From Chitinophagaceae bacterium DXS (GTDB lineage: Bacteria > Bacteroidota > Bacteroidia > Chitinophagales > Chitinophagaceae): 64,000 nt of DNA. The position numbers and the translations under genes are program-made. Position 1 is the stretch's first letter; each line of letters begins with the position of its first letter. The stretch is taken from NCBI GenBank assembly GCA_030345135.1, contig CP128386.1, positions 3,497,677 to 3,561,676 of the forward strand, read 5' to 3'. Under the pieces are notes generated by a model. That model had not been told where the DNA came from. It saw only the letters and a list, made by a program, of their open reading frames with translations, and searched no databases. This document shows, in pieces, positions 42,280 to 51,612 of this stretch.

Positions 42280-43992
42280 CTAGTATACAGACCCCGGCGG
42301 CACCTCGTCCGCCTCTGAAAACGAACGCATATAAAGTGGCTTCAACTGTTCCGCTTCTTTTGATTTATTTTGCGCACTGAGACTTTGGGCCAGCCCAAGC
42401 AATGACCATCCGTTACCCGGATTCCACACAAGATCTTCACGATACACTTTTTCAGCGTCGGCAGGCTTATCCATTTTTAACAGAAAAGCACCGAGGTATT
42501 GCCTTGCGGGCATCATCCAGTCCTTTGGCTCAACGTAGATCAAACTTTCTTCGGCGGAAATAGCTTTTTGTAAAGAGGTAACTGCGGGATCATATTCCTT
42601 CTTCATAAAATGAATAGTGGCTTCAAGTATATGCTCAGGAATGCGTGCTATGTCGACGGGACGATTGAATGGGATATTACGTTTGGACAATATACTGTCC
42701 TGCGCTTTTTGCTGCAGTTGTTCCAGGTAATTTTCGGCAATGGTTAGTTCTCCGGTGTGTGCATAAGCCATTCCCTTTGCAAAATAAAACAACACGAGCG
42801 CGTAAGGCCATTTACTATCCGGGGTTACCTTGTCGTTAATAATATCCTGCCACTTACCAAGTCGCACCCTTGCTATATCCGGCAACATGAACAGGTATTG
42901 ATTGTACGTGTTCTCATAAACCGGTGTTACGCTACCCCTGCATCGAAAGGCAATAGGCATTCCCTTCTTGTACATGCCACCACTGAGTGCGCAATAAGTT
43001 TGCACGGCGAAATAATGCAGTGAGTGAGGAACAGGCGACAACCCTTTCACAAGAGAATCATATAACATCAGGTTTTGATCTGCTTTTTCGTTGACATCTA
43101 CGCCTTTTGCATAAAGACCGTTCCGTTCGTATTCATGACTTGACATATGTACCATGTGCGCTACACCCGGCAAGAGATCTTTCAACACATCTGCGTTCGC
43201 AAGTCCTACTTCCGGGTGACGGGAAGCTTCCGTAAGATGGATATAATAATGCAATGCGCCCGGATGCATTTTATTGCTTTTGAGTACTTCTTCACACATA
43301 GCTACTACTTCCGGCGTCCATTCTTTAGGTGTTCCATCGTTATGCCAGAAATCCCACGCATGGATGAGCATAACGGCATCTATATAAAGTGTCTTGAGAT
43401 CCACGTCATCAGGATGTGCCAAAGCAATCTTTCTCATTTGTTGAGCGTAAACTTTATTCAATTCCATCCGGCGACTGTCAGCACTGTCATTAATATCATA
43501 ACGGACATTCATTGCCGCAATCAACTCCTTTTCTTTTTCTGATGCATTGGCAGCATGCGCATTCATTTCACGCAATGCTTCAGGAACCGGTTTGCGCATG
43601 GAGTAAGTATAGGTGAAATTATATCCTGGTCCCAAAGCAAGCGCCTGTCCCCAATAAGACATCGCTGAACTACTGTCAAATCTCGCTGATTCTTTAAAGG
43701 ACAAAACAGCTTCTTTCCAGTGATAGCTGTAATAAAGCGTTAATCCCTGGTTGAAATAAAACTGTGCGCTGTCATTCTTTGTTGATATTCTATAAGAATA
43801 ATCTCCCCACCCGGGCATCACCGTAATATTTTTTGCACCGGCCGGCACGTCAAGATCATCATAACTATCCGGACCACAGCCAACGATATTTTCGTGTTTA
43901 AGATTTCTTAAACCGGCATCATTGCTTACACCGGAAATAAATAATACCGGTACAAAAAAAGTAAAGGCGAGGTAAAAAGGATATTTTTTCAT
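42280..43992 (-). CDS. Exported tetratricopeptide-repeat protein
   Basis: 570 residues with an N-terminal signal sequence (YPFYLAFTFFVPVLFIS). TPR-like helix pairs occur throughout: FYFNQGLTLYYSYHWKEAVL, MSYWGQALALGPGYN, ALHYYIHLTEASRHPEVGL, AHMVHMSSHEYERNGLYAKG, FAKGMAYAHTGELTIAENYL and LGAFLLKMDKPADAEKVYRE. The HMVHMSSH segment with several histidines is conserved in a family of periplasmic TPR proteins found in many phyla. It probably acts as a protein-protein scaffold; a metal or haem role for the histidines is possible. It is a single gene. Confidence 0.85.
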   Translation of the reverse strand: MKKYPFYLAFTFFVPVLFISGVSNDAGLRNLKHENIVGCGPDSYDDLDVPAGAKNITVMPGWGDYSYRISTKNDSAQFYFNQGLTLYYSYHWKEAVLSFKESARFDSSSAMSYWGQALALGPGYNFTYTYSMRKPVPEALREMNAHAANASEKEKELIAAMNVRYDINDSADSRRMELNKVYAQQMRKIALAHPDDVDLKTLYIDAVMLIHAWDFWHNDGTPKEWTPEVVAMCEEVLKSNKMHPGALHYYIHLTEASRHPEVGLANADVLKDLLPGVAHMVHMSSHEYERNGLYAKGVDVNEKADQNLMLYDSLVKGLSPVPHSLHYFAVQTYCALSGGMYKKGMPIAFRCRGSVTPVYENTYNQYLFMLPDIARVRLGKWQDIINDKVTPDSKWPYALVLFYFAKGMAYAHTGELTIAENYLEQLQQKAQDSILSKRNIPFNRPVDIARIPEHILEATIHFMKKEYDPAVTSLQKAISAEESLIYVEPKDWMMPARQYLGAFLLKMDKPADAEKVYREDLVWNPGNGWSLLGLAQSLSAQNKSKEAEQLKPLYMRSFSEADEVPPGSVY

Positions 43993-44258
43993 TTTCGCAG
44001 GTTGTTGATAGTTTACAGCATTGTTACTTAATGAAACTTACGGATCAGGCTTTATGCAGTTCTGTTAAGCAATTCCTCTTTTCTGCGGATCACAGTTAAT
44101 ATACCAAAAATTGTTGTTTTTGTAACTTAAAAGACTCTTAACACCTGGTACACCTGTAAATCGTGCTCATTTGCATTCAGTAATAGCCTTTTCCAATGCA
44201 AAACGGTCAGGCGGTTTTTAGTGCTATATTTATAGCAACAATCGCAACAATAATAATT

Positions 44259-44738
44259 ATGGAACAGAAAACGCAAGTTCCCACGCTATATGACTGGGTG
44301 GGAGGACAGGCTACGCTTGAAAAGCTGACAGAGGTTTTCTATGACAAAGTTCTAAAAGATGAGCTATTATATCCTGTTTTCAAAAACATGGCAAGCGATC
44401 ACAGCAGGCATGTTGCGCATTTTATTGGAGAAGTATTTGGCGGCCCGAAGGTTTATACTGAAAATGATAATGGTACCCACGCAATAATGGTTGCACATCA
44501 CCTCGGAAAGATGCTGACTGAAACACAACGCAAAAGATGGATAGCATTGCTATTGGAAAGCGCAGATGAAATTGGTTTAGCAGACGATCCCGAATTCCGC
44601 TCTGCACTTGTAGGTTATCTTGAATGGGGAAGCCGCATTGCCGTGATCAACTCTACGACAACGGACAATCCCATTGATGAACATGCACCAATGCCCAAAT
44701 GGGGCTGGGGAGAACCCGGAGGCCCTTACCAACCATAA
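44259..44738 (+). CDS. Group II truncated haemoglobin
   Basis: 159 residues from ATG 44259; an earlier in-frame ATG would add a 21-residue hydrophobic stretch not found in the family. The globin features are clear: TLYDWVGGQATLEKLTEVFY (Tyr B10), LYPVFKNMASDHSRHVAHFI, the proximal-His region IMVAHHLGKMLTETQ, Trp G8 in RKRWIALLLESADEIGL, and a normal C-terminus ending PKWGWGEPGGPY. It would bind oxygen or NO in the cytoplasm and may detoxify reactive species. It converges with the Dyp/P450 operon; a shared haem or oxygen theme is suggested by position only. Confidence 0.92.
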   Translation: MEQKTQVPTLYDWVGGQATLEKLTEVFYDKVLKDELLYPVFKNMASDHSRHVAHFIGEVFGGPKVYTENDNGTHAIMVAHHLGKMLTETQRKRWIALLLESADEIGLADDPEFRSALVGYLEWGSRIAVINSTTTDNPIDEHAPMPKWGWGEPGGPYQP

Positions 44739-44753
44739 ACCGCTGTCGTGATG

Positions 44754-45206
44754 TTAGCTAGCAACAAAAGCGCTGCTTTGAGGAAAATACCTTCCCGTAC
44801 AAAGCCACCTTGTTGCCATATAGATTAAAAAACCAAAGGGCCCAAGCAGGCATGTGAACACAAGCGCAGGAATAATCTTCCAATGACTAATACCGCGTTT
44901 AACTGAATCTCTTTTGATCCATACAGCCACCAGCAGATCGAAACATAAAATATGGCACCATGCCGCAGTGACTATTGGCCTGGATGAGAAAAGCTCCATT
45001 ACACCATCTAACGATGAGAACTTCTGCATTAATTCAGTACGAAAATTAATTGCGTTAAGCGCGGTATACGAGGCCGCAATGATAACTGCAATAATGCCGC
45101 CTACTACTTTGTTATAATGCAGCCAAAAAGGACTTACGAACAGTAATATTATCCAGCCGATACCGGCGATCATTACTACCAGGTTGAAGAACTGATCAAT
45201 ATTCAT
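44754..45206 (-). CDS. ABA4-like (DUF4281) membrane protein
   Basis: 150 residues with four hydrophobic helices: FFNLVVMIAGIGWIILLFVS, VVGGIIAVIIAASYTAL, WCHILCFDLLVAVWIKRD and IIPALVFTCLLGPFGFLIY. FDLLVAVWIKRDSVKRGISH and LGPFGFLIYMATR are the marks of the ABA4-like family, named after a plant carotenoid factor; the bacterial role is unknown. It is the last gene of the minus-strand haem-enzyme operon, 43 bp after the Dyp gene, so a role in a lipid or isoprenoid oxidation pathway is a fair guess. Confidence 0.87.
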   Translation of the reverse strand: MNIDQFFNLVVMIAGIGWIILLFVSPFWLHYNKVVGGIIAVIIAASYTALNAINFRTELMQKFSSLDGVMELFSSRPIVTAAWCHILCFDLLVAVWIKRDSVKRGISHWKIIPALVFTCLLGPFGFLIYMATRWLCTGRYFPQSSAFVAS

Positions 45207-45249
45207 CGGTTTAATTTAAGCTTGCTTGAATAGGTAGTTTTCCCTGGTA

Positions 45250-46674
45250 CTAGATGGTGGTTAGGTAATTGATAGTTGTGATTGACGGAAAAAAGAAATA
45301 CGCACCGCCCCTTACTGTTACAAAACTCTTCATGCCTGTTATATATTTATTCACAGGTTTGGCAGGTATTGTAAATGTTTGTTCTGTTCCCGGCGGGCAC
45401 ACTTCTCTTATTCCACTAACAGGATCAGGATCATTGTAGAGTTGCAAAAACTTTGGATAGTTGGCCCATGTATAGGAAATAAATTCAAACTGGCGCCCAA
45501 TGTCAGCGTTAAAGCAGGTGAACATCAATCCTACTTCAGTTTCCGGCTTGTGATTGGTTGGCGAACCTGCAAAAGGTTGCCCATACAATCTTGCCCTGCG
45601 TATAATACGATGTCTCCTGGTAAGTTTGAATGATTTCTCCACGCCATTATCCTCGAACGCATCGCGTGGATTTGTGCGGCGTATATGTGAACCAAAAGGA
45701 CATTTCAGACCTTCCTTGTCAGAATCCTGGTAGGTAAAATATGCTGTATAGTAATCAACTTCTTTATTGTCACCGGCAGGATCAGCATCAGGATAAAGCG
45801 ATAATGGCGCGCCGCTTGGCCAGCGTCCCATCATCTTGCTTGCAAGCTTCACACTTTCCTGTACATTCATGCTTCCATCATCATTTTTTGTCTTTTCATT
45901 CATGAAGGTCCAGTAGCCGTCCACATCTTCCTGCAGTTGACGCATAACCATGTAGGAGCCATTGCGGCCAATGTCTTTTTTACCTGTGCCCATCGGATCA
46001 TAGGGCAGGTCGGACATGTTACCCTGATCCTTTGTAAGAATGGGCGTATCAGGAAAGACATTGTATTCATTTTTATACCCCATAATAAACTCACCCGCAT
46101 TCACATAATCCTGCTCAGGCCCCTTGCGGTCGCTGCCTTTAATAAGCGGCTGGGATATACCGTCCCTGAATCCAAAATGTTCTTTATTAAAAGGAAGCGT
46201 TTGACCATCCAGTTCAAAAACATTTTTGAGGCCTGCAGCAAGAAACTGTTGTTCAAGCTGTTTGTAATAATTGATTGCAGTGGCTTCATCAGCGCCAAAC
46301 ACCATTAACAGGATGTGCGCTTCTTCATTATTGGGACCACCCCAGCGCCATTTTTCAGGAGCACTGCTATCGTAGTCTGCCAGAATGCGCTGCCGGTGTG
46401 GTGTAGTCATTCCTTCATAAAATTCCCTGCGAAAATTGCTCAGGTTCTCTTCATTCATACCTAACGCCCGCAACCCTTGTGCCGTAAAGGCTATGTTGAG
46501 GCAATTGCTTTTGGGAAAATGGGTAACATTGGTTATGCTACCACTAATATCTTTTAAAAAGGTTTTGGCAGCCGCAGCATCTGTTACATGCAGCATAACA
46601 TAACGCGAATACATCATGTGCTTATAGCCTCTTACTATATAACCCTGGATATCTGCTTCTTCAAGTTTTTCCAT
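45250..46674 (-). CDS. Dyp-type haem peroxidase
   Basis: 474 residues, no export signal. The distal GxxDG motif is GFRDGISQP (Asp171), and the proximal haem ligand lies in PFGSHIRRTNPRD. Two ferredoxin-like halves are evident: AKTFLKDISGSITNVTHFP with LNIAFTAQGLRALG, and the later FTCFNADIGRQFEFISYTWA. Dyp enzymes oxidise dyes, phenols and other bulky substrates with peroxide. It is third in a four-gene operon after the GST-P450 fusion and a membrane protein. The length is at the upper end of the family, like class C/D enzymes. Confidence 0.93.
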   Translation of the reverse strand: MEKLEEADIQGYIVRGYKHMMYSRYVMLHVTDAAAAKTFLKDISGSITNVTHFPKSNCLNIAFTAQGLRALGMNEENLSNFRREFYEGMTTPHRQRILADYDSSAPEKWRWGGPNNEEAHILLMVFGADEATAINYYKQLEQQFLAAGLKNVFELDGQTLPFNKEHFGFRDGISQPLIKGSDRKGPEQDYVNAGEFIMGYKNEYNVFPDTPILTKDQGNMSDLPYDPMGTGKKDIGRNGSYMVMRQLQEDVDGYWTFMNEKTKNDDGSMNVQESVKLASKMMGRWPSGAPLSLYPDADPAGDNKEVDYYTAYFTYQDSDKEGLKCPFGSHIRRTNPRDAFEDNGVEKSFKLTRRHRIIRRARLYGQPFAGSPTNHKPETEVGLMFTCFNADIGRQFEFISYTWANYPKFLQLYNDPDPVSGIREVCPPGTEQTFTIPAKPVNKYITGMKSFVTVRGGAYFFFPSITTINYLTTI

Positions 46675-46727
46675 AAAATGAAGTTGATTTTTTATTGTAC
46701 TGGTTTCAGTTGTGTTGAAGCATTTAA

Positions 46728-47987
46728 TTAAAAGCGGTTTAAGAAACGTTGCGCTTCCGCTTCAGTAGTGTTCAGCATAAGTTCATTCCTGATATAGGTA
46801 TTGTTCATTACATTCTTAATAGAAAGATTGGGATAAGCACAGTACCACACAGCGGTTGGTATTTGATAATAGCGGCTCCATGCAAGAAAATGTTCTTCGT
46901 CATACGCGCCGCCTGTAAACAGAAACCGGGTTGGCGGAAAGTTTACCGTATTGCTCCAGATGCCTGTTAATCCCCAACCGGACTTGTCTATAAAATCTCC
47001 GAGATACTGTTGCCAGCTTCCATCAAAATTGCTGAAGAAAAGCATACGCTTTTGATCATCCATCAACAACCACCGTGCGAAATGGATTGTTGGAATACCC
47101 ATCAGCTTACCTTTTACAAACAGGTTTTTAACAAGCGACTTTGCAAACAACATTAAGCCCATCAACGTTATAAGCCGTATTTGCCCGGGCTTCATAATAA
47201 GAAGTTGTGTAAACTGGTTCTGATTATGAAAATCTTCATATTCTTCCAGCTTGCGGATATGTGCGCCATCTATCTGGCTGGAGGTAAGTCCCAGCGCTTT
47301 ATCCTTGCGCTCATACAGAAAATGAATGACCAGTATCCATATAATAATAAACGGCAAAAGCACCAGCAGAATAAGCCCCAGCAATGCCATGCCAAGCCAG
47401 TTTTCCTTTGGCAGCTTTACACTCTCCCGCGCCCATTGAAACTCGGTTTTCGAAAGAACATCTGTTTTTATTGCGGCATGAATTTCTTTTGCAGATTGAC
47501 TGCCCCATTTGCCGTTGCGAATTAAATTAAGGATGTATTCCCGTAGTTCGTTTTCCTTGCGGATCTGGACTAATGTACGTCCGGGGGCACCGGCAAAAAA
47601 TGCTGACGCCTTTACGCGCCATTTTTCCAGGTATGCTTTTCTTGTTGCAGGATTTCTGTTAGCAGCATCAGGATAACCTTCGCAATTTTCATATAGCTTA
47701 TCAATAAAATCACCGCAAGTAGTAGCAAGCGCTGTTAGCTGAGCATCTTCATCCCCATCGTAATCCGTACCCAACACGAATTTTGCGGGATAGCTGTTTC
47801 CTGATTCATCAGGCGGCTGGGCTTCCAGCAAAACAAGTCGCAGATAATGTATCGTGTCAACATTCTGAAAGGATTGCTGCACGCCGTTATCCAATCCCGA
47901 TCTTATTTGCTTTAAAACTGTATCCAGGTTGTTGTAGGCCGAAGGAATTACTGGCGTAGCCAGTGTAAGCGGTTGTTGGCGAACCAT
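46728..47987 (-). CDS. Conserved membrane protein of the Dyp/P450 operon
   Basis: 419 residues of no family I can name. The N-terminal ~180 residues look soluble and helical (NLDTVLKQIRSGLDNGVQQS start). One strong transmembrane helix GMALLGLILLVLLPFIIIWI is followed by a conserved-looking domain with IPTIHFARWLLMDD, LFFSNFDGSWQQYLGDFID, WGLTGIWSNTVNFPPTRFLF, TAVWYCAYPNLSIKNVMNN. This C-terminal part has the feel of a Dyp-like or ferredoxin-like fold and a His/Arg that might touch haem; that is only an impression. Gaps of 69 and 53 bp to its neighbours support co-transcription. Confidence 0.75.
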   Translation of the reverse strand: MVRQQPLTLATPVIPSAYNNLDTVLKQIRSGLDNGVQQSFQNVDTIHYLRLVLLEAQPPDESGNSYPAKFVLGTDYDGDEDAQLTALATTCGDFIDKLYENCEGYPDAANRNPATRKAYLEKWRVKASAFFAGAPGRTLVQIRKENELREYILNLIRNGKWGSQSAKEIHAAIKTDVLSKTEFQWARESVKLPKENWLGMALLGLILLVLLPFIIIWILVIHFLYERKDKALGLTSSQIDGAHIRKLEEYEDFHNQNQFTQLLIMKPGQIRLITLMGLMLFAKSLVKNLFVKGKLMGIPTIHFARWLLMDDQKRMLFFSNFDGSWQQYLGDFIDKSGWGLTGIWSNTVNFPPTRFLFTGGAYDEEHFLAWSRYYQIPTAVWYCAYPNLSIKNVMNNTYIRNELMLNTTEAEAQRFLNRF

Positions 47988-48056
47988 GATATAATTGTTT
48001 ACTGATTGTTTAGAAGGAACAGAAGGGTATACTTATAAAATGCGTTTACGAACGCC

Positions 48057-50168
48057 TTATTCATCGTCATCACTACCATCAAACGCCACAACAAAATTTG
48101 TAGGAAAAGGCCCCTGTTGTAAACCGGTCCTCATGCCCGCACGCCCGTCACCTCTTCTAACGTTCTTTAATCTTAAAACTGAAGCTACTAATTCAGAGAT
48201 AGTGACAGCGTTAATGTATTTGCCATAGCACTCGTGCAAACCATAACCGTAGTTCATGTACACGGACGTTCTTTCCGGGTCAAATTTTTTGGGTTCGGGA
48301 AATGCAGCAGGATCGAACATGGCAGCAGCCGTTAACGCAAACACCTTTGTTTTGGCAGGGATGGTGTATGCCTTGTTTCCTTTGCCCCTGAGCTCCTGCT
48401 TTGTTTCTGAATAGCGTATAACACCGGGCTGTGCAGGATTAAAACGCAGCGCTTCGGAAACGTAACCATACATTTTCTTCATGTCCTTTGCGCGGGCTAC
48501 TTCTTCTGCTCCCGGTAAAACGTCGGGACGGTTCAGCAGCTCATCCAGCACCAGCACAACAGCCTTATTTGTTGTTTCCAGAATACCTGTCAACAAGCCG
48601 CCAACGTTACGCTGCAATGTATCATCATCAAACCACTCGTTACCCGGTTGCTGCTGCATTAACAGCAGGCGGTTAAGAATATTATCGTCAAGTGTTTTTC
48701 CGTCTTTCAGCATTTGCTTGCGATCCTCAATCAGTTCCAGAATCCAGTCACGGCGCTGCAATGCTGCATCTACAGCAAGCTTGTGCTTGGCTGCATTACC
48801 CGTAAAATTGAGAAAGAGATCATAGAATAGTGCGCGGTGCCAAAGCTTCATTTTTTCTAAGGTTGGCGCCGGTACACCAAAATAAAAATCCAGCAGTTTA
48901 ACCAGTACGGGATAGTTTAATGTATTTGGCACATCTATCCTTCCATAATCTTTTACGTTTGCGATTATTTCGTCAGCGGCATTTCTTACAAATCCTCTTA
49001 TCAGTTCAAGATCATCTTTTTTTGTTGCTGCTCTTACAAAATTCCGTTCGCGATCAAACTGCGGGTTATCTCTATCCCAGCCAAGAAAAAACGCGCCGCG
49101 TTGATCGGCCATTTTTTTTGAGTTGATTTCCTCTACCGTAAAGTCAAGATCACGTTCCAGCAATTCTGTAACAAGATCATTCCTGTTTACAGTCATCAAT
49201 TTCAACGGACCAAGCTTTAGAACGGGATATTTTTTTTGCAGGAAATAAAAGAGATTGGCTTTACTAATGTTCATGGATAGTTTCAGCCTGTCAACAATTG
49301 TTGCAAGCAGACCGGGCTCTTTCGGCATATCAGAAGGCAGACGCTTTGGCGGGCGGTCTTCCTGGTAAAGACGAAGCACAAACTGTCCTGCAGCGGTAGC
49401 TCTTAATTCATCTATTACAAGCCTGTAAGCATCCGGCACCTGGTTTATTTTAGGTGTAACACTGCCGCATTCTTCAGGCAATATTAATGGAGAAGAAATG
49501 GATGCAAAAGCAATATCAGCTAACGTAGGTGTATCGCCTGTAAGATATTTTCTGCCATCGGCCAGTAGTCCATTCACCCGGGCGAATGTTTTACGGATAA
49601 AGTCAAGTAACTGATCAGAGGAGCAACCAGACAGGTTATGATCACTCTTTAAAGCGGCGGAGATAGATCCGAATTTAAAACTATAATTCAGCCTTTCACC
49701 AATGGGTACATGGCGCGTGAATACAGCTTTTGCAAATGAGGCATTTGGCAGCATTTGCAGATAAACATATTTAGTTACAGCTTCTTCGTATTCGCCATTA
49801 AAAAGGTTATAAAGATCCAACACCTCTTTCTTCCTGCCTGTTTCAGCCGGAACCATTTTTTTCGAGCTCAGGCAATTCTGCTCGCAGTATTGTACAACGC
49901 TGTTGGTAGTATAAATAAGGCCATCATTCATCACTAAAACGGGATTGTTCCGTATGCCGTTATTATCAGTAAGTTTTTGTATTACCTTCTTATACAATCC
50001 TGGCGCATGCACCTCGTCTTTGTAAGGTATTCCGTTAAGATCCAGTATCCAGCGGGCTATTTCGTCCGTTCCCCCAATACTATTGCTTACAAATGTGGGA
50101 AATGTCTTGGAATAGTTGAATGACTTCCTGAAATAGATTTGATCAGGATCGTTGTATGGGTTAGTCAT
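48057..50168 (-). CDS. Glutathione S-transferase-like / cytochrome P450 fusion
   Basis: 703 residues and no signal. Residues ~25-110 form a GST N-terminal thioredoxin-like half (TDEIARWILDLNGIPYKDEV, RNNPVLVMNDGLIYTTNSVV, QYCEQN) and ~180-250 the all-helical half with the capping box GRKYLTGDTPTLADIAFAS. From ~300 a P450 follows: I-helix TGILETTNKAV, ExxR in SEALRFNP, and haem loop NYGYGLHECYG with cysteine 647 (Tyr replaces the usual Phe). Four genes on the minus strand begin here. No ferredoxin or reductase is adjacent; peroxide-driven chemistry or borrowed partners are possible. I see no frameshift or stop between the halves. Confidence 0.9.
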   Translation of the reverse strand: MTNPYNDPDQIYFRKSFNYSKTFPTFVSNSIGGTDEIARWILDLNGIPYKDEVHAPGLYKKVIQKLTDNNGIRNNPVLVMNDGLIYTTNSVVQYCEQNCLSSKKMVPAETGRKKEVLDLYNLFNGEYEEAVTKYVYLQMLPNASFAKAVFTRHVPIGERLNYSFKFGSISAALKSDHNLSGCSSDQLLDFIRKTFARVNGLLADGRKYLTGDTPTLADIAFASISSPLILPEECGSVTPKINQVPDAYRLVIDELRATAAGQFVLRLYQEDRPPKRLPSDMPKEPGLLATIVDRLKLSMNISKANLFYFLQKKYPVLKLGPLKLMTVNRNDLVTELLERDLDFTVEEINSKKMADQRGAFFLGWDRDNPQFDRERNFVRAATKKDDLELIRGFVRNAADEIIANVKDYGRIDVPNTLNYPVLVKLLDFYFGVPAPTLEKMKLWHRALFYDLFLNFTGNAAKHKLAVDAALQRRDWILELIEDRKQMLKDGKTLDDNILNRLLLMQQQPGNEWFDDDTLQRNVGGLLTGILETTNKAVVLVLDELLNRPDVLPGAEEVARAKDMKKMYGYVSEALRFNPAQPGVIRYSETKQELRGKGNKAYTIPAKTKVFALTAAAMFDPAAFPEPKKFDPERTSVYMNYGYGLHECYGKYINAVTISELVASVLRLKNVRRGDGRAGMRTGLQQGPFPTNFVVAFDGSDDDE

Positions 50169-50437
50169 AAGTTTATGAACGGGGTGTTTAAATTATGGCA
50201 ACAGAAGATTATCTTCTGTTGAAATCGTTTCAATATCAAAATAACAAATATTTTCGAGAAAAGAAAATGTGATTTACCGGATTACCGGGCGGATAAATCA
50301 CAGCATAAAGCCAGCACCGTTGGGTTAACCAACAGCCTGAGCAAATAATCCTGGCAAACATGTTTGGACCATTAAACAAGGCCGCATTTACGATCGTTTT
50401 ATCCGTTCTCACAGAAAAAAAAAGCAAAACGATTTTT

Positions 50438-50833
50438 ATGACAGACTCCAATACCGATCAAAAGAATCTTGCTAAAGCAAGTGACCATCTGGCTAACGAG
50501 CGAACATTCCTGGCGTGGATACGTACCGCAATTGCCGCAATGGGATTTGGATTTGTGGTGGTAAAATTTTCGCTGTTTGTTAAACAGCTTTCGCTTGTGT
50601 TTACAGACAAGCCCATTGTTTCCACAAGCAAGGGTTATTCCGGAGCAATCGGTATTTCCCTCGTTTGCCTCGGCGCCCTGATTGCGGTTTTATCTTTCTT
50701 ACGATATAAGCGAATTGAAAAAAGTCTCAAAAACAATGAGTTCTATCCTTCATCAAGATTGATTGTTATTTTGATGCTTGCGATATTGTTTGGAGGCTTC
50801 TTCCTGGTTCTGTATTTAGTGCCGAATATTTAG
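50438..50833 (+). CDS. YidH/DUF202 family membrane protein
   Basis: 131 residues from ATG 50438. DUF202 hallmark ASDHLANERTFLAWIRTAIA with the following AMGFGFVVVKF helix, then helices AIGISLVCLGALIAVLSFL and LIVILMLAILFGGFFLVLYL. Three helices in the inner membrane; biochemical role unknown. It is divergent from the haem-enzyme operon, with about 270 bp between. Confidence 0.92.
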   Translation: MTDSNTDQKNLAKASDHLANERTFLAWIRTAIAAMGFGFVVVKFSLFVKQLSLVFTDKPIVSTSKGYSGAIGISLVCLGALIAVLSFLRYKRIEKSLKNNEFYPSSRLIVILMLAILFGGFFLVLYLVPNI

Positions 50834-50977
50834 ACACTGCACATCCAATCTCGTTTACTTGAGAAAGTATCTTCAACTTTGAGATGTCTTATCATTCCAA
50901 TGACAGGTTTTATAACAGCAACAGATTTTCCCGTAGGGAATTAAGTTCAGTAGAAATGTTCGAATCGAGAACCTCAT

Positions 50978-51076
50978 AGCCCGTTAGGGCTTTAACCAAA
51001 TAAAAGGGATTAATGTCCTACGGACAAGAAAGGCCTTGTATGTTTTGTTTTCTATTGAGCTTAAAGTCCTACGGAC
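50978..51076. repeat. Small palindromic intergenic repeats
   Basis: Three short palindromes: AGCCCGTTAGGGCT (50978-50991) and two copies of GTCCTACGGAC (51015-51025 and 51066-51076). They lie in a 780-bp gap with no gene. They look like REP-type units that can fold as hairpins. Confidence 0.65.
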
Positions 51077-51134
51077 TATCGATGAAAAATGTACTGTCGT
51101 CTCTTTTTGATTGTGGGCAACCAAATTTACTCCC

Positions 51135-51248
51135 CGACATGGCTATCCTGGCTTATCCTAAAAAGTAGTCACAGCAACACCAATAACGACTATATAATAA
51201 TTTGGAAGTTTGCACCCGCATAGTCGCCTCGACTAGAGAATTTGGTCT
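51135..51248. repeat. Decayed relative of the 18.2-kb MITE core
   Basis: From CGACATGGCTATCC through GGCTTATC, AAAAAGTAGTCACA and CCGCATAGTCGCCTCGAC to GGTCT the sequence follows 18244-18356 in the same order with similar spacing, at roughly two-thirds identity by eye. Terminal inverted repeats are not recognisable here. Confidence 0.6.
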
Positions 51249-51612
51249 GAACAGGCAAGACTGCGCAACTTTAGACCTCACAGCAATATTGCATTAAACT
51301 TTGAAAAACGCAAAGCCCACAATCGCCACCTGCTTAATTTCAGCTACTTTTAATTTCTTCACCTTGTCAACATCCTCCCAAACGCTAATCATGCCAATTA
51401 GCCGTTCACCCAAAAAGTATTCAGCAAATCAAAGAGCTTTGTAACTTAACAAAGACTTTCGCGACCCAACTGCGGAAAACCAGATCAACAGGCAGGTTTA
51501 AAATTCCCCAACAATTTACATTCCCGCCAAATAGCAGACTTACCATAAATTTTTATTGTAGCGCCATTTAATACGCTATGTGACTATTATATACACTTAA
51601 AAAATTAAACAG

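Noticed and set aside
44196-44258. A hydrophobic N-terminal extension of the truncated haemoglobin
   Set aside because: The family starts at the MEQKTQ region; a 21-residue hydrophobic extension would be abnormal.
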